From Chloroflexota bacterium (GTDB lineage: Bacteria; Chloroflexota; Anaerolineae; Anaerolineales; Villigracilaceae): a stretch of 64,000 bases of DNA. A program made the position numbers and the translations under genes. Below, piece by piece: positions 1 through 9,747 of the stretch. Location: positions 96,422-160,421 of the forward strand of contig JACPYX010000008.1 of the NCBI GenBank assembly GCA_016195815.1, given 5' to 3'. The notes beneath the pieces are model-generated. The model saw only the letters and a program-made list of their open reading frames with translations, was not told the DNA's origin and did no database searches. How positions within the stretch are numbered: the first letter of the stretch is position 1; each line of letters starts with the position of its first letter.

Positions 1-114
1 CCAACCGATACGCCTTTTCCAACACCGACAGATACTCCGGTCGTCATACCCGATACACCGACCGATACCCCTGTCCCAACTGGGACATCAACTGATACAC
101 CGCCTACCCCATAG
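1..114 (+). CDS. C-terminal tail of a Pro/Thr/Asp-rich protein (5' end outside window)
   Basis: Reading frame 1 is open from the first base to a TAG at 112-114 and encodes repeats of the type PTDTP, giving a tail made almost only of Pro, Thr, Asp and Val. Such tails are common as extracellular spacers in secreted Chloroflexota proteins (family knowledge). No catalytic domain is visible because the gene begins upstream of the window. The stop overlaps the weak ribosome-binding site (ATAGGA, 111-116) of the next gene, so the two may be co-transcribed. Function unknown. Confidence 0.6.
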   Translation, partial: PTDTPFPTPTDTPVVIPDTPTDTPVPTGTSTDTPPTP

Positions 115-123
115 GAACTCATC

Positions 124-810
124 ATGCGCCTCGAAGACCTGAACTGGATGGATGTGGAAAAATACCTTCAACAAGACGACAGGCTGATACTGGTTATCGG
201 AGCAACAGAACAACACGCTTATCTCAGCCTGCTGACGGATGTCAAAATCCCGCTGGCGTTGGCGGACTCTGCTTCTCAAGCCTCAGGCGTACTCGTCGCG
301 CCTGCACTGAATTTTGGTTCATCCCCGTATTTTCTGGCATACCCCGGCACACTTAGCTTGCGCGTCAGCACCTTGATTGCGGCAATGGAAGATGTTGTCC
401 GCTCGGCCTATGGACATGGCTTCCGTCGAATCCTCATTATCAATGGGCATGGCGGCAATGCTCCCGCGCGGCATCATCTTCATGAAGTCATTAACAATCT
501 GCCTGATCTCAAACTCAACTGGTACGATTGGTGGCTTTCCCATTCCATTGAGGCGGTGGCAGTCAAACATCAAATCAAGCCAACTCATGCCAACTGGCTG
601 GAGGCTTTCCCCTTCACTGTCGTTGGCGAAATGCCCGAAGGAAGCAAGACTCCGCCCAAAGTCCCGGCCGCGATCATGGAAGCCAAAACTGTCCGCGAAG
701 TCTACGGTGATGGTTCCTTTGGCGGGCCATACCGCGTCAGCAATGATGTCATGCACGAGTTGTTTGCTGCTGCGCTGGAAGATATCCTCTATTTACTGAA
801 GTTTGAATGA
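124..810 (+). CDS. Creatininase-family metal-dependent amidohydrolase
   Basis: The 228-residue protein has the creatininase-family layout: GATEQH with E29 and H31, TD with D39, and NGHGGN with H109, which together form the dinuclear metal site in this family, followed by THANWLE (H155, E160) where family members carry a conserved HA..E segment. The family includes creatinine amidohydrolase, riboflavin-pathway amide hydrolases and MftE-type peptidases, so the substrate cannot be named; no mycofactocin or creatine genes lie nearby. It is slightly shorter than typical members (about 240-260). The start ATG follows ATAGGA by 7 nt. The next gene, rpoC, has its own promoter, so no functional link is implied. 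Confidence 0.8.
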   Translation: MRLEDLNWMDVEKYLQQDDRLILVIGATEQHAYLSLLTDVKIPLALADSASQASGVLVAPALNFGSSPYFLAYPGTLSLRVSTLIAAMEDVVRSAYGHGFRRILIINGHGGNAPARHHLHEVINNLPDLKLNWYDWWLSHSIEAVAVKHQIKPTHANWLEAFPFTVVGEMPEGSKTPPKVPAAIMEAKTVREVYGDGSFGGPYRVSNDVMHELFAAALEDILYLLKFE

Positions 811-824
811 TCCATGTGGCGGGC

Positions 825-852
825 TTGACTTTCCCGCCGTTCAGCGTATAAT
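825..852 (+). promoter_or_regulatory. Sigma-70-type promoter of rpoC
   Basis: TTGACT (825-830), a 16-bp spacer and a perfect TATAAT (847-852). The predicted start near 859 gives a 150-nt leader before the rpoC GTG at 1010. It shows that rpoC is transcribed independently of the creatininase-family gene. Confidence 0.8.
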
Positions 853-886
853 TCCATTCGTTGGATGTAAAACTGAGCGAAATACA

Positions 887-930
887 GCAAGCGCTTGAGG
901 AGAAAAGCCTCGAAGCGCTTGCCTTTGTTT
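887..930 (+). terminator. Terminator-like hairpin inside the rpoC leader (possible attenuator)
   Basis: GCAAGCGCTTGAGG (887-900) pairs with CCTC-G-AAGCGCTTGC (908-922) with one bulged G and a 7-nt loop, followed by CTTTGTTT. It lies between the rpoC promoter and the start codon, so it could terminate part of the transcription before rpoC. Each arm also contains the palindrome AAGCGCTT. An RNA-processing or protein-binding site is an alternative. Confidence 0.6.
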
Positions 931-1009
931 GTCTCTTGTACAAGCCGACTACACGCTATACAAGAACAATGCTCAACAACTCTATCCGTTCAGGACGAGG
1001 AGAGAAGCA

Positions 1010-4000
1010 GTGGAAACTAAAGGACTGACCGCACTCCGTATCAGCCTGGCATCGCCGCAAACGATCATGTCCTGGTCGTACGGCGAAGTGCTTAAACCAG
1101 AAACAATAAACTATCGCCGCTTACGACCAGAGAAAGACGGCCTGTTCTGTGAGGCCATTTTCGGCCCCACCCGTGACTGGCAGTGTTACTGCGGAAAATA
1201 CAAAAACCCCCGTTACAAAGGTATTATCTGTGACAAATGCGGCGTGGAAGTAACGCGCGCTGCTGTTCGCCGCGAACGCATGGGACACATCACGCTGGCC
1301 ACGCCCGTCGCCCACATCTGGTATACGCGGCGCATCCCATCGCAGCTAGGTATGCTGTTGGATATTTCGCGTCGTAACCTGGACCGCGTGCTTTATTTTG
1401 CCCAATACATTGTTACCTACGTGGACGAAGAAGCCCGCCAAAAAGCCCTCAAGCGTTTGGAAGATGAAATCTCTGTCTCTGAGCGTGAACAGGCCGCCGG
1501 CGTCAACGCCAAGATCGCCGAGATCAAGACCAGGCGCGATCACAAATTGGCCGAGATCAAACAAAGACAGGCCTCCCTTGAACAGGGCTACGACGAGAAA
1601 ATCGCCGAACAGCTTGATCCAGTCATCAAAGAAGGCCAGAAACTCGAAAAGACCCTGCAGGATCAGATGGGCGAGGCCGCCAAAAAGATCGTCGTCTTTG
1701 AACTGACCGGCGAAAAGATTTTGGACGCAGGCGACAAGGTCGCCAGCAAACACATCAGCCAGGTTCAGAAGATCGTTCAAAAGAAACTCGAAGCGCTCGA
1801 AAACGAACTTAAAGACAAGCGCTTTAAAGAACTTGAAGACCTCAAGATGCAGGCCGGAAAGATCAAGGCCGAAGCTGACATGCAGATGGAAGCCCAGCGT
1901 TCCCAACTGGAAGACCAGACCTCCGTTTCAGCCGGGCAGTCTTCGCACCAACGCGACGAGCTGATGGAACTGCGCCCTTTCACCTTTATCAGTGAAATTC
2001 GATATCGCGAACTCAAGCAACGCTGGGGGCAGGTCTTCCGCGCCGACATGGGCGCTGAAGCCTTCTATGATATTCTCGAACGGCTCGACCTTGACAAACT
2101 TTCTGAAGAATTGTGGCATGAAGTGCGCTCCACCAAGTCGAAACAGAAGCGCAAGAAAGCCACCACCCGCTTGAAGGTCGTGGAATCTTTCCGCCGTTCC
2201 GGTAACCGCCCAGAGTGGATGATCCTGACCGTCCTGCCGGTTATCCCGCCTGACCTGCGCCCGATGGTTCAATTGGATGGCGGACGTTTCGCCACATCTG
2301 ATTTGAACGACCTGTATCGCCGCGTAATCAACCGCAATAACCGCCTCAAACGTTTGCTCGAATTGGGTGCGCCGGATGTCATCATCCGCAATGAAAAGCG
2401 CATGTTGCAGGAAGCGGTTGACAGCCTGATTGATAATTCCCAACGCGGCAAGGCGCTTAGCCGCCGCGGCCGCCGCGAACTCAAATCTTTGAGCGACATG
2501 CTCAAAGGCAAGAAGGGCCGCTTCCGCCGCAACCTGCTCGGCAAACGCGTGGACTATTCCGGCCGTTCTGTGATTGTAGTTGGCCCTCAGCTCAAACTTT
2601 ATCAGTGCGGCCTGCCCAAGAGCATGGCACTGGAGCTCTATCGCCCGTTCGTGATCGCACGCCTTGTCCAAAATGGATACGCCGCGAACGTCAAGGGCGC
2701 GCGCCGCTTGATCGAGCGCAACCGCCCCGAGGTCTGGGAAGCGCTCGAGGATGTCATCAAAGATCGCCCCGTGCTTCTTAATCGCGCGCCTACTTTGCAT
2801 CGTTTGGGTATTCAGGCTTTCGAGCCGATCCTGATCGAAGGTTCAGCCATTCAATTGCATCCGTTGGTTACAACCGCTTTCAACGCAGACTTCGACGGCG
2901 ACCAAATGGCCGTGCATGTTCCGCTCTCTCAGAAAGCTGTGAACGAAGCGCGCCAACTTATGCTGGCCTCCAAAAATCTGCTAAAGCCAGCTGATGGCGA
3001 ACCTATCATTTCACCTTCCAAAGACATGGTGCTGGGTGTTTATTACCTGACCATGGAACAGAAAGCCACCCACAAGGGCGATGGACGCGCCTTCGCTGAT
3101 TTTGACGAAGTCGAACTGGCCTATCAACTCGAACAGGTGGAAGTCCACACCCGCATCAAGCTGTTGACCACAACCTGGTACGATGACAAAGGTGATCGCC
3201 TGCCCAAGATGGAAACGCGTCTCATCGAGACGACAGTTGGGCGCGTGATCTTCAATCGTATCCTGCCTCCTGAAGTTCAGTTCACCAACGAAAAACTGGA
3301 TAAAGGCGGCGTGAAAGACCTGATCGCCGAAGTGTATGAATTATGCGGTCAGGAAAAGACCACCGATGTAGCAGACAAGGTTAAATCAATGGGCTTCGAG
3401 TACGCCATGAGGTCCGGTACGACGCTGGCTGTGGCCGACATCACCATCCCACCCGAACGGAAAGAAATCCTGGCCGGCGCGCAAAAATTGGTGGAAGTTG
3501 TCGAACGCGATTTCCGGCGCGGCCTGCTTACCGAACAGGAGCAGAACGAGCGCGTGATCGAAGTCTGGCAGAAGACCACCGAGGACGTATCCACTGCTGT
3601 CAGAAAGCACATGGACCCGGATGGAAATCTTTCCACCATGGCTACCTCAGGCGCGACCAAAGGCGGCTTCTCGACTATTTCCCAATTGGCCGGTATGCGC
3701 GGCCTGATGGCTGACCCGTCCGGACGCATCATTCCGCTCCCGATCCGCTCCAACTTCCGCGAAGGCCTGACCGCCCTCGAGTATTTCATCTCGACGCATG
3801 GCGCGCGCAAGGGCCTGGCCGATACCGCCCTCCGCACCGCCGACGCCGGCTATCTCACCCGCCGCCTCGTAGACATTGCCCAGGATATCATCATCAATGA
3901 GCAGGACTGCGAGACCAAAGAAGGCGTTTGGATCCGCCGCGCCGACGATGTAGCCGGGCAAGCCATGTCAAGCCGTTTGTACAGCCGCCTGCTTGCCCAG

Positions 4001-5257
4001 CGTGTGATAGACCCGAAGACCGGCGAAGTCGTTGCCGAACGCGACGATGTGATTGACCATATCCTGGCGCGCAAGATTGCCGCCACAGGCGTGCCCGAAG
4101 TTAAAGTCCGCTCGCCAATGACCTGCGAACTCCAGCACGGCATCTGCGCCAAATGCTACGGCCTCGACCTCGGCCGCGGCGACATGGTTGACCTTGGCTC
4201 AGCGGTTGGCATCGTAGCCGCCCAATCCATCGGCGAACCCGGCACGCAATTGACCCTGCGTACTTTCCACACCGGCGGTGTGGCCGCCACCAGCGCAGAC
4301 ATCACAACAGGCCTGCCGCGCGTGGAAGAACTCTTCGAAGCGCGCAAACAACCGAAGGGCGAGGCCGTTGTCGCCGAAATCGAAGGCGTGGTGCGAATCG
4401 TTCAGTCGGATAAATATGCCGACCTGCGTGAAGTCAAGATCGAACATGCTGAAATGGTCCACGATGAATACAGCGTGCCTGAAGACTGGAAATATATGGT
4501 CAAGGATGAAGCCGTTGTAACGCCCGGCGAAGTCCTGGCTATGAAAGAAAAAGCGACCATCACTGCCCAGCAGGGCGGTAAAGTTGCCGTCGAGAAGAAA
4601 CAACACAAGATTGTCGTCTCTTATGAACAACGTGAAGAAAAGGCCTACGACATTCCATCCACTTCCCGCCTGTTGGTCAAAGATGGAGATCGCGTCGAAG
4701 CCGGACGCCCGTTGACCGAAGGCTCCCTCAACCCGCACCGCGTGCTCCGCATTCAGGGACGCGACGCTGCCCAAATGTATCTAATGAGCGAGATTCAAAA
4801 AGTATATCGCTCGCAGGGACAGAACATCCATGACAAACACTTTGAAGTCATCATCCGCAAGATGATGAGCAAAGTTTCCGTCAGCCGCCCCGGCGACAGC
4901 AAACGGCTGCCCGGCGACACAGTGGATCGTCAGGAGATCCGCAAAGCCAATGAGATTCTTTTGTCCGAAGGAAAAGTGCCGGCCAAGTTCCTCGAATCCC
5001 TGCTCGGCGTCACCAAAGCCTCACTCAGCACAGACTCATGGCTCTCGGCTTCCTCCTTCCAGCACACCATCAAAGTGTTGGCAGGCGCGGCCATCGGCTC
5101 GACCTCCGATCCGCTCTACGGCCTGAAAGAGAACGTGATCATCGGCAAGCTTATTCCTGCCGGGACGGGCTTCACGCTTGGTCGCTTCAAGGCCGGGCCG
5201 AGCGACGGCTCCGCTTCACAGTGGACCGAAGTCGGCGACGGTTCAGCCGCCGCCTAA
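1010..5257 (+). CDS. rpoC: DNA-directed RNA polymerase subunit beta'
   Basis: The 1415-residue protein is the catalytic beta' subunit. It shows the N-terminal zinc site (C59, C61, C74, C77), the Mg-binding NADFDGDQM motif at about 625-633, the switch/bridge-helix region and the second zinc site (CETKEGV then [11 protein letters not shown]). Residues about 140-318 form a Lys/Glu-rich predicted coiled coil absent from E. coli beta'; large insertions at a comparable place are known in Thermus and other lineages. I chose GTG 1010, with AGGAGA at 998-1003 seven bases upstream, over an in-frame TTG at 929 that lies inside the leader hairpin region. Normally rpoC follows rpoB; here it follows an unrelated gene and has its own promoter, so rpoB must be elsewhere. 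Confidence 0.97.
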   Translation: METKGLTALRISLASPQTIMSWSYGEVLKPETINYRRLRPEKDGLFCEAIFGPTRDWQCYCGKYKNPRYKGIICDKCGVEVTRAAVRRERMGHITLATPVAHIWYTRRIPSQLGMLLDISRRNLDRVLYFAQYIVTYVDEEARQKALKRLEDEISVSEREQAAGVNAKIAEIKTRRDHKLAEIKQRQASLEQGYDEKIAEQLDPVIKEGQKLEKTLQDQMGEAAKKIVVFELTGEKILDAGDKVASKHISQVQKIVQKKLEALENELKDKRFKELEDLKMQAGKIKAEADMQMEAQRSQLEDQTSVSAGQSSHQRDELMELRPFTFISEIRYRELKQRWGQVFRADMGAEAFYDILERLDLDKLSEELWHEVRSTKSKQKRKKATTRLKVVESFRRSGNRPEWMILTVLPVIPPDLRPMVQLDGGRFATSDLNDLYRRVINRNNRLKRLLELGAPDVIIRNEKRMLQEAVDSLIDNSQRGKALSRRGRRELKSLSDMLKGKKGRFRRNLLGKRVDYSGRSVIVVGPQLKLYQCGLPKSMALELYRPFVIARLVQNGYAANVKGARRLIERNRPEVWEALEDVIKDRPVLLNRAPTLHRLGIQAFEPILIEGSAIQLHPLVTTAFNADFDGDQMAVHVPLSQKAVNEARQLMLASKNLLKPADGEPIISPSKDMVLGVYYLTMEQKATHKGDGRAFADFDEVELAYQLEQVEVHTRIKLLTTTWYDDKGDRLPKMETRLIETTVGRVIFNRILPPEVQFTNEKLDKGGVKDLIAEVYELCGQEKTTDVADKVKSMGFEYAMRSGTTLAVADITIPPERKEILAGAQKLVEVVERDFRRGLLTEQEQNERVIEVWQKTTEDVSTAVRKHMDPDGNLSTMATSGATKGGFSTISQLAGMRGLMADPSGRIIPLPIRSNFREGLTALEYFISTHGARKGLADTALRTADAGYLTRRLVDIAQDIIINEQDCETKEGVWIRRADDVAGQAMSSRLYSRLLAQRVIDPKTGEVVAERDDVIDHILARKIAATGVPEVKVRSPMTCELQHGICAKCYGLDLGRGDMVDLGSAVGIVAAQSIGEPGTQLTLRTFHTGGVAATSADITTGLPRVEELFEARKQPKGEAVVAEIEGVVRIVQSDKYADLREVKIEHAEMVHDEYSVPEDWKYMVKDEAVVTPGEVLAMKEKATITAQQGGKVAVEKKQHKIVVSYEQREEKAYDIPSTSRLLVKDGDRVEAGRPLTEGSLNPHRVLRIQGRDAAQMYLMSEIQKVYRSQGQNIHDKHFEVIIRKMMSKVSVSRPGDSKRLPGDTVDRQEIRKANEILLSEGKVPAKFLESLLGVTKASLSTDSWLSASSFQHTIKVLAGAAIGSTSDPLYGLKENVIIGKLIPAGTGFTLGRFKAGPSDGSASQWTEVGDGSAAA

Positions 5258-5268
5258 TCATGAACAAA

Positions 5269-5298
5269 AGAGACGCCCTTGCGGGCGTCTCTGCTTTT
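5269..5298 (+). terminator. Rho-independent terminator of rpoC
   Basis: AGAGACGCCC (5269-5278), loop TTGC, GGGCGTCTCT (5283-5292), then GCTTTT. It starts 11 bp after the rpoC stop. Confidence 0.9.
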
Positions 5299-5302
5299 AT
5301 AA
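5297..5302 (+). promoter_or_regulatory. -10 box TATAAT of the methyltransferase-like gene, overlapping the rpoC terminator tail
   Basis: TATAAT overlaps the T-tract of the rpoC terminator and ends 5 nt before ATG 5308, so transcription would begin at or next to the start codon. No convincing -35 hexamer is visible. Confidence 0.6.
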
Positions 5303-5307
5303 TCATC

Positions 5308-6126
5308 ATGATGAAACGCAATTTATTTCCATCTAAAAAACCGGAGGGACAACCGACGCGCGGCAAGACCGCCTCGAATCGACTCCGCCGCGTGGATAAC
5401 TTCATCCTGCTCTATGAGCCTGCGCTTCTCACGCGGAGCGATGGCCGGTTCGCGCGTTCCCTGTTCGTTGACCTCGGCTACGGCTTCGACGCGCGCACCA
5501 CGCTCGAATCGGCAGGCCGTTTTCGACGCGTGAATCCCGATCTTGGAATCCTCGGTGTTGAAATTGACAGGGAACGCGTCGAAGCCGCGCTTCCCTTTGC
5601 TGACGATAAAACCTTCTTTCGACTCGGCGGATTCAATTTGCCGCTGCTCGAGGGCGAAAGCGTTCGTTTGATCCGCGCCTTCAACGTTCTGCGCCAATAC
5701 GAAGAAAAAGATTTCGCCCCCGCGTATGAAAGATTGGTGCAACATGTTTTGCCGGGCGGCTTGATGATCGAAGGCACATCCAATCCGTTCGGAAGCATTT
5801 GGGCCGCGAACATAGTGAGAAAGATGGAAAATGGCGAGTGGAAATTCGAGGCGCTGGTCTTCAGCACCAATTTTCGGCTGGGATTCGATGTCGAGGAATT
5901 CCAAACCATCCTGCCGAAAAATCTAATTCACCGTGTGACCCCCGGCGAATTAATTTACGATTTCTTCGAAGCGTGGAAGCGCGCCGCGGCAGAGACCGTC
6001 GCGGCCGGGGTGTATGGAACGCGTCAATGGTTTGGCGCGGCCGCTCAAAGCCTCGCGCGACGCGGGTATAAAATCAATGTACAGAAAAAGTGGCTGTCCA
6101 AAGGCTGGCTGATCTGGGAACAATAA
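5308..6126 (+). CDS. SAM-dependent methyltransferase-like protein
   Basis: The protein (272 residues from ATG 5308; ATG 5311 is equally possible) has a Rossmann methyltransferase pattern: VDLGYG at 54-59 resembles motif I, GVEID at 83-87 resembles the acidic end of strand 2, and RAFNVLRQY resembles motif IV. It has an N-terminal NRLRRVD segment seen in actinobacterial relatives. The substrate is unknown. An upstream in-frame extension would run back through the rpoC 3' end and terminator, so it is rejected. There is no ribosome-binding site; TATAAT at 5297-5302 suggests a leaderless message. The gene ends 9 bp from the convergent antiporter gene with no clear terminator between them. Confidence 0.65.
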   Translation: MMKRNLFPSKKPEGQPTRGKTASNRLRRVDNFILLYEPALLTRSDGRFARSLFVDLGYGFDARTTLESAGRFRRVNPDLGILGVEIDRERVEAALPFADDKTFFRLGGFNLPLLEGESVRLIRAFNVLRQYEEKDFAPAYERLVQHVLPGGLMIEGTSNPFGSIWAANIVRKMENGEWKFEALVFSTNFRLGFDVEEFQTILPKNLIHRVTPGELIYDFFEAWKRAAAETVAAGVYGTRQWFGAAAQSLARRGYKINVQKKWLSKGWLIWEQ

Positions 6127-6135
6127 AAGCGGCTG

Positions 6136-7317
6136 TCATTTATTGATTTCCTTCAGCCGGCGCAATAACGGAGTGATCGTCAGGCCTTGCGCGAAAATCG
6201 AAAACGCGACCACGCCGAAGGCGGCGGTCACGATTTGTGCGCGGCGTGGAATCTCGGGCGGAAGCCCAAGCGCCAATGCCAGCGCCAGCGCGCCGCGCAA
6301 TCCGCCCCAGAATAAAATGTGCCGATGGTTCAACTCGATCTTCAATTTCGATTTGTTGAACAACGCGCTGAGCGAATAGATGGCGGCCGCGCGGCCAAAC
6401 GTCACGAGGAAGATCGCGACGATCACAGGCCAAAGCGCGCCCGCATAAATTTCCGCCGCTTGGCGAATGCCAATCAACAAAAAGATCAATGAGTTGGAAA
6501 TAAAAGCCGCAAATTCCCAAAAGTCAACCAGCGAGGCGCGGCCTTTATCGGAATAGGAAATGGGGAGACCAAAATTTCCGATGAGGATTCCTGCCGTCAG
6601 CGTGGACAGCACGCCCGAAGCATGGAATTGTTCGGCGATCAAAAATGATCCATATGCCGCCACGGTACTGAGCGTCAGTTCGATCAGATGATCACTGGTG
6701 TTATGCGTAAATAACAGGATGATGCCCGCGATCGCCGCGCCGATGAACAGGCCGCCGAAAATTGTCCAGGCTGTTGAGCCGATCACGTTTCCAACGGTCA
6801 CAATTTGGCCGCCTGCCAGCGCCAGCACAACGCTGAAACCAATTGCGGCGGTCGCGTCGTTGAACAGGCTTTCCGCTTCAACCAGCAGGCGCAACCGTCC
6901 TTGAACGCCCGCTTCCTTGAAGGTCGCGATGACCGAGACGGGATCGGTGGCCGCGATCAAAATTCCGAACAGCGCCGCGCTTTGCCATTCCCAGCCTGCC
7001 AAAAAATACATGCCCGTCATGGTCAGTATCGCGGACAAGATAACGCCGATGACTGCAAAAACCAAAATCACGGGCAGGTTGTGTCTTAATTCTTTCCAGC
7101 GAATGAAGAGCGTCGCCTCGAAGATCAAAGGCGGGAGCAGGACTGTGAAGAGCAAATCTCTGGTCAGGCTGATCTGCGGTATGAATGAAAAAAGGGCCAG
7201 CATAATTCCGGTCAGAACCAGGCCGACAGTATAGGGAATCCGCAGGCGGCGCGCGATCATCCCAACCAGCGCGGCGATCAATAAAAGGATTGCGATGGCG
7301 GCCACGGTAAGTTCCAC
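6136..7317 (-). CDS. Cation/proton antiporter, CPA1 type (Na+/H+ exchanger)
   Basis: The 393-residue protein is almost entirely hydrophobic helices (about 12 membrane segments) and has the CPA1 signatures AATDPVSV with ion-binding D125 and ESLFNDATA with N153/D154. It would exchange external protons for internal Na+ or another monovalent cation. GTG 7317 is preferred because it begins exactly at the first transmembrane helix; the longer frame from an ATG at 7428 adds a Cys/Arg/Phe-rich stretch running under the divergent gene's leader. TATAAT at 7330-7325 ends 7 nt before the GTG, so the message is probably leaderless. It lacks the long C-terminal regulatory tail of eukaryotic exchangers. Confidence 0.85.
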   Translation of the reverse strand: MELTVAAIAILLLIAALVGMIARRLRIPYTVGLVLTGIMLALFSFIPQISLTRDLLFTVLLPPLIFEATLFIRWKELRHNLPVILVFAVIGVILSAILTMTGMYFLAGWEWQSAALFGILIAATDPVSVIATFKEAGVQGRLRLLVEAESLFNDATAAIGFSVVLALAGGQIVTVGNVIGSTAWTIFGGLFIGAAIAGIILLFTHNTSDHLIELTLSTVAAYGSFLIAEQFHASGVLSTLTAGILIGNFGLPISYSDKGRASLVDFWEFAAFISNSLIFLLIGIRQAAEIYAGALWPVIVAIFLVTFGRAAAIYSLSALFNKSKLKIELNHRHILFWGGLRGALALALALGLPPEIPRRAQIVTAAFGVVAFSIFAQGLTITPLLRRLKEINK

Positions 7318-7324
7318 GATGCCA

Positions 7325-7330
7325 ATTATA
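7325..7330 (-). promoter_or_regulatory. -10 box TATAAT of the antiporter gene
   Basis: On the minus strand TATAAT is followed by TTGGCATC and then GTG, a 7-nt gap between hexamer and start codon. The -35 region is weak. Confidence 0.55.
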
Positions 7331-7458
7331 CATGCCGGAAATTTTAGGGGAAAGAAACGGCGCTTCGAGACCGCGCACGTCGCAAGGCAAGAAAAGAAGC
7401 GATAAAATCTCTGTGCATCTGCGGCCATCTCTGGTAAAACTGGATGCAGGAGTCAGCC

Positions 7459-8865
7459 ATGTCTAATCCCAATCCCGATTTTGTAAACTTCCTGCACGCG
7501 CATCCCTCTTATCCCACCACGCATATTATTGACGATCTGCGCGCCACCGAATATGCGCGCCTCGATGTGGGCGGGCATATTTACTTCGATTACACCGGCG
7601 GCGGACTTTACGCCGAAACCCAGGTGCGCCGCCATCACAAGTTGTTGAGCGAACATGTTTTTGGCAACCCGCATTCATCCAATCCATCATCCATCGCGGC
7701 CACGCAGCTCGTCGAACATGCGCGCGAATATGTGCTTAAGTTTTTCAATGCCAACCCCGCCGAATACGATGTGATCTTCACGGGCAACGCCAGCGGCGCA
7801 TTGAAACTGGTCGGCGAGTCTTATCCGTTTGCCAAGGGCGGGCATTATTTGTTGACTTTTGATAATCACAATTCGGTCAATGGGATTCGGGAATTCGCGC
7901 ACGCCCGCGGCGCAGAGGTGACTTATATTCCGGTCGTCCTGCCAGATATGCGCGTCGACGCTTCATCCCTCGACGGATATTTTGCGCGCGCTCAAAAAGG
8001 CGGAGCCAACCTGTTTGCTTATCCTGCCCAATCGAACTTCTCATCAGTGCAGCATCCGCTCGACTGGATCGAAAAAGCCCACGCCGCGGGCTGGGACGTT
8101 TTACTCGACGCGGCCGCTTTTGCCCCGACCAATCAGCTTGACCTTTCAAAATTCAAGCCCGATTATGTGCCGCTTTCGTTTTATAAAATGTTTGGCTATC
8201 CAACCGGTATCGGTGCGTTGATCGCCCGCAGGGAAGCGCTGGCGAAATTGCATCGTCCGTGGTTCGCGGGCGGGACGATCACCGTCGTATCTGTGCAGGG
8301 CGATAAATTTTATATGGCCGATGGTCACACCGCGTTTGAAGACGGCACGCCCGATTATCTTAATATCCCGGCCGTCGAGATCGGACTCAAACATATTGAG
8401 TCAATTGGCTACGACGTGATCCATGAACGCGTGATTAGCCTCACCGGCTGGCTGTTGGATAATTTGACTCAAATGAAGCACAGCACGAGCGGACCTCTGG
8501 TTCGCATTTATGGGCCGACCAACACCGAAGCGCGCGGCGGCGCGGTGACGGTCAACTTCTTCGATAAAGACGGCAAGGCCATTGACCATCGTTTTATAGA
8601 AAGCGAAGCCAACAAAGTCAACATCTCCCTGCGGACAGGCTGTTTCTGCAATCCCGGCGCGGGCGAGATCGCACTCGGACTCTCACGCGTCGAGTTGGAT
8701 GTGTGCTTCTCGCAACCCGGTCATGAACAGCGTTTGAGCGTTGATGACTTTCGTTTATGTATCAACGGCAAGTCCAGCGGTGCGGTGAGAATCTCCGTTG
8801 GCATGGTGACGAATTTCAATGATGTGCAGGCATTCTTGAGTTTTGCGAGAGGGTTGTTGAGTTGA
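7459..8865 (+). CDS. Class V PLP enzyme, molybdenum-cofactor-sulfurase-like
   Basis: The 468-residue protein is a fold-type I, class V aminotransferase relative. The PLP lysine is K243 in SFYKMFGYPTG and a persulfide-type cysteine pair lies in RTGCFCNPGAG (C395/C397); both patterns match the NifS-like domain of eukaryotic Mo-cofactor sulfurases (MOCOS). The C-terminal MOSC domain of the eukaryotic enzymes is absent. It probably mobilises sulfur from cysteine; the acceptor is unknown. ATG 7459 is chosen because AGGAG (7448-7452) precedes it by 6 nt; the in-frame ATG 7444 has none. It is divergent from the antiporter. Confidence 0.8.
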   Translation: MSNPNPDFVNFLHAHPSYPTTHIIDDLRATEYARLDVGGHIYFDYTGGGLYAETQVRRHHKLLSEHVFGNPHSSNPSSIAATQLVEHAREYVLKFFNANPAEYDVIFTGNASGALKLVGESYPFAKGGHYLLTFDNHNSVNGIREFAHARGAEVTYIPVVLPDMRVDASSLDGYFARAQKGGANLFAYPAQSNFSSVQHPLDWIEKAHAAGWDVLLDAAAFAPTNQLDLSKFKPDYVPLSFYKMFGYPTGIGALIARREALAKLHRPWFAGGTITVVSVQGDKFYMADGHTAFEDGTPDYLNIPAVEIGLKHIESIGYDVIHERVISLTGWLLDNLTQMKHSTSGPLVRIYGPTNTEARGGAVTVNFFDKDGKAIDHRFIESEANKVNISLRTGCFCNPGAGEIALGLSRVELDVCFSQPGHEQRLSVDDFRLCINGKSSGAVRISVGMVTNFNDVQAFLSFARGLLS

Positions 8866-8932
8866 ACGGATAAACCCGCTCCAACATCAAACCCGGCATG
8901 ACAACTTTTATCTGTCTCCAAGGAATCCCGCC

Positions 8933-9433
8933 ATGAACATTCAAGATATTCTTCTCATTTACGAATACAACTACTGGGCAAACAAACGCATCCTTGCTCA
9001 ATGCAAAAATGTGACGCACGAACAATTTACTGCCCCGGCGGAATTTCCATACGGCGGTTTGCGCGGGACGATCGTCCACATTCTCGACGCCGAGTTCGGC
9101 TGGCGGATGTTCTTTAAAAACAATGATTGGTCCGCGCCGGAGTTGAAAGAAATAGAATTTCCAACGTTCGCTTTAGTCCAGGAACGTGCGGACAAGGAAG
9201 AAAAAGAAATGCGCGCCTATCTCGCCGTGTTACGCGATGAAGACATGAATGCCCACAAGCATTATCGAACAGAAAAAGGCGGGCCGCGTGACCGTATCTT
9301 GTGGCATTGTCTTTTGCATTTGGTCAATCACGGGACTCAGCATCGCAGTGAAGCTGCGGCGCTACTGACGCGTTTCGGCCAATCGCCGGGCGATTTGGAT
9401 TTCACTATGTTTTTGAATGGATACAAACCATGA
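8933..9433 (+). CDS. DinB-family protein
   Basis: This 166-residue helical protein shows the DinB/YfiT four-helix pattern with three spaced metal-ligand histidines: H49 in IVHILDAE, and H133 and H137 in NHGTQHRSE. DinB-like proteins bind a divalent metal and often act as thiol-dependent or unknown transferases; this one cannot be assigned further. An AAGGA ribosome-binding site precedes ATG 8933. It follows the MOCOS-like gene after 67 nt and may be in the same transcript. Confidence 0.8.
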   Translation: MNIQDILLIYEYNYWANKRILAQCKNVTHEQFTAPAEFPYGGLRGTIVHILDAEFGWRMFFKNNDWSAPELKEIEFPTFALVQERADKEEKEMRAYLAVLRDEDMNAHKHYRTEKGGPRDRILWHCLLHLVNHGTQHRSEAAALLTRFGQSPGDLDFTMFLNGYKP

Positions 9434-9747
9434 ACCCCATAAATGGGCGAACCCGCGCAAATATAAAACCCGGCGCTGTCTGCGGGGAAAGAATCGCGCT
9501 GCGGCAGAACCGCAACGGGGGCATCTGAATTTACGTCCGCAAGGCAAAGCGTATTCTCAAAAGAGAAATAGTCTGTCGGACGACGCCAAGCATCTCCCCA
9601 TTTTAACTCTCATTTTCTAATAATATAAATAAGGTAAAATCTGGCGGGTTTAGAGGCAGGCACCTGGCCAATCTTAACAAATATTACTGCCACGTGAAAT
9701 GAAATTTGTTATAAAATATTTTTTATCCATCATCTCGGAGGCCTTCC
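9434..9747 (+). other. Non-coding gap before the ccm operon
   Basis: About 314 bp. The left part is GC-rich with short partial repeats and no clear terminator or RNA family; the right part is AT-rich and holds the ccm promoter. A Cys-rich reverse reading frame here was considered and not accepted. Confidence 0.4.
9687..9715 (+). promoter_or_regulatory. Probable promoter of the ccm operon
   Basis: CTGCCA (9687-9692, four of six -35 matches), 17-bp spacer, TATAAA (9710-9715). The ribosome-binding site GGAGG of ccmE follows at 9736-9740. Confidence 0.6.

Noticed and set aside
929..1009. Longer RpoC start at TTG 929
   Set aside because: It begins immediately after the leader hairpin and lacks a ribosome-binding site, while GTG 1010 has AGGAGA seven bases upstream and starts at the conserved region.
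1346..2800. Long reverse open frames within rpoC
   Set aside because: They mirror the coiled-coil codons of rpoC and encode low-complexity Phe/Leu or Arg-rich proteins with no family.
7429..7458. In-frame ATG 7444 for the MOCOS-like gene
   Set aside because: No ribosome-binding site; ATG 7459 has AGGAG at proper spacing.
9362..9547. Cys-rich reverse frame (FRCPRCGS) resembling a zinc ribbon
   Set aside because: Short, overlaps the DinB gene end, no ribosome-binding site and no continuation of a transposase-like sequence.
9440..9600. Possible riboswitch before ccmE
   Set aside because: Short paired segments exist, but no conserved core of the cyclic-di-GMP, cobalamin, TPP, SAM or glycine classes could be recognised.
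9688..9706. Second parS-like sequence (CCACGTGAAAT)
   Set aside because: Only about 10 of 16 positions match and it is not palindromic.
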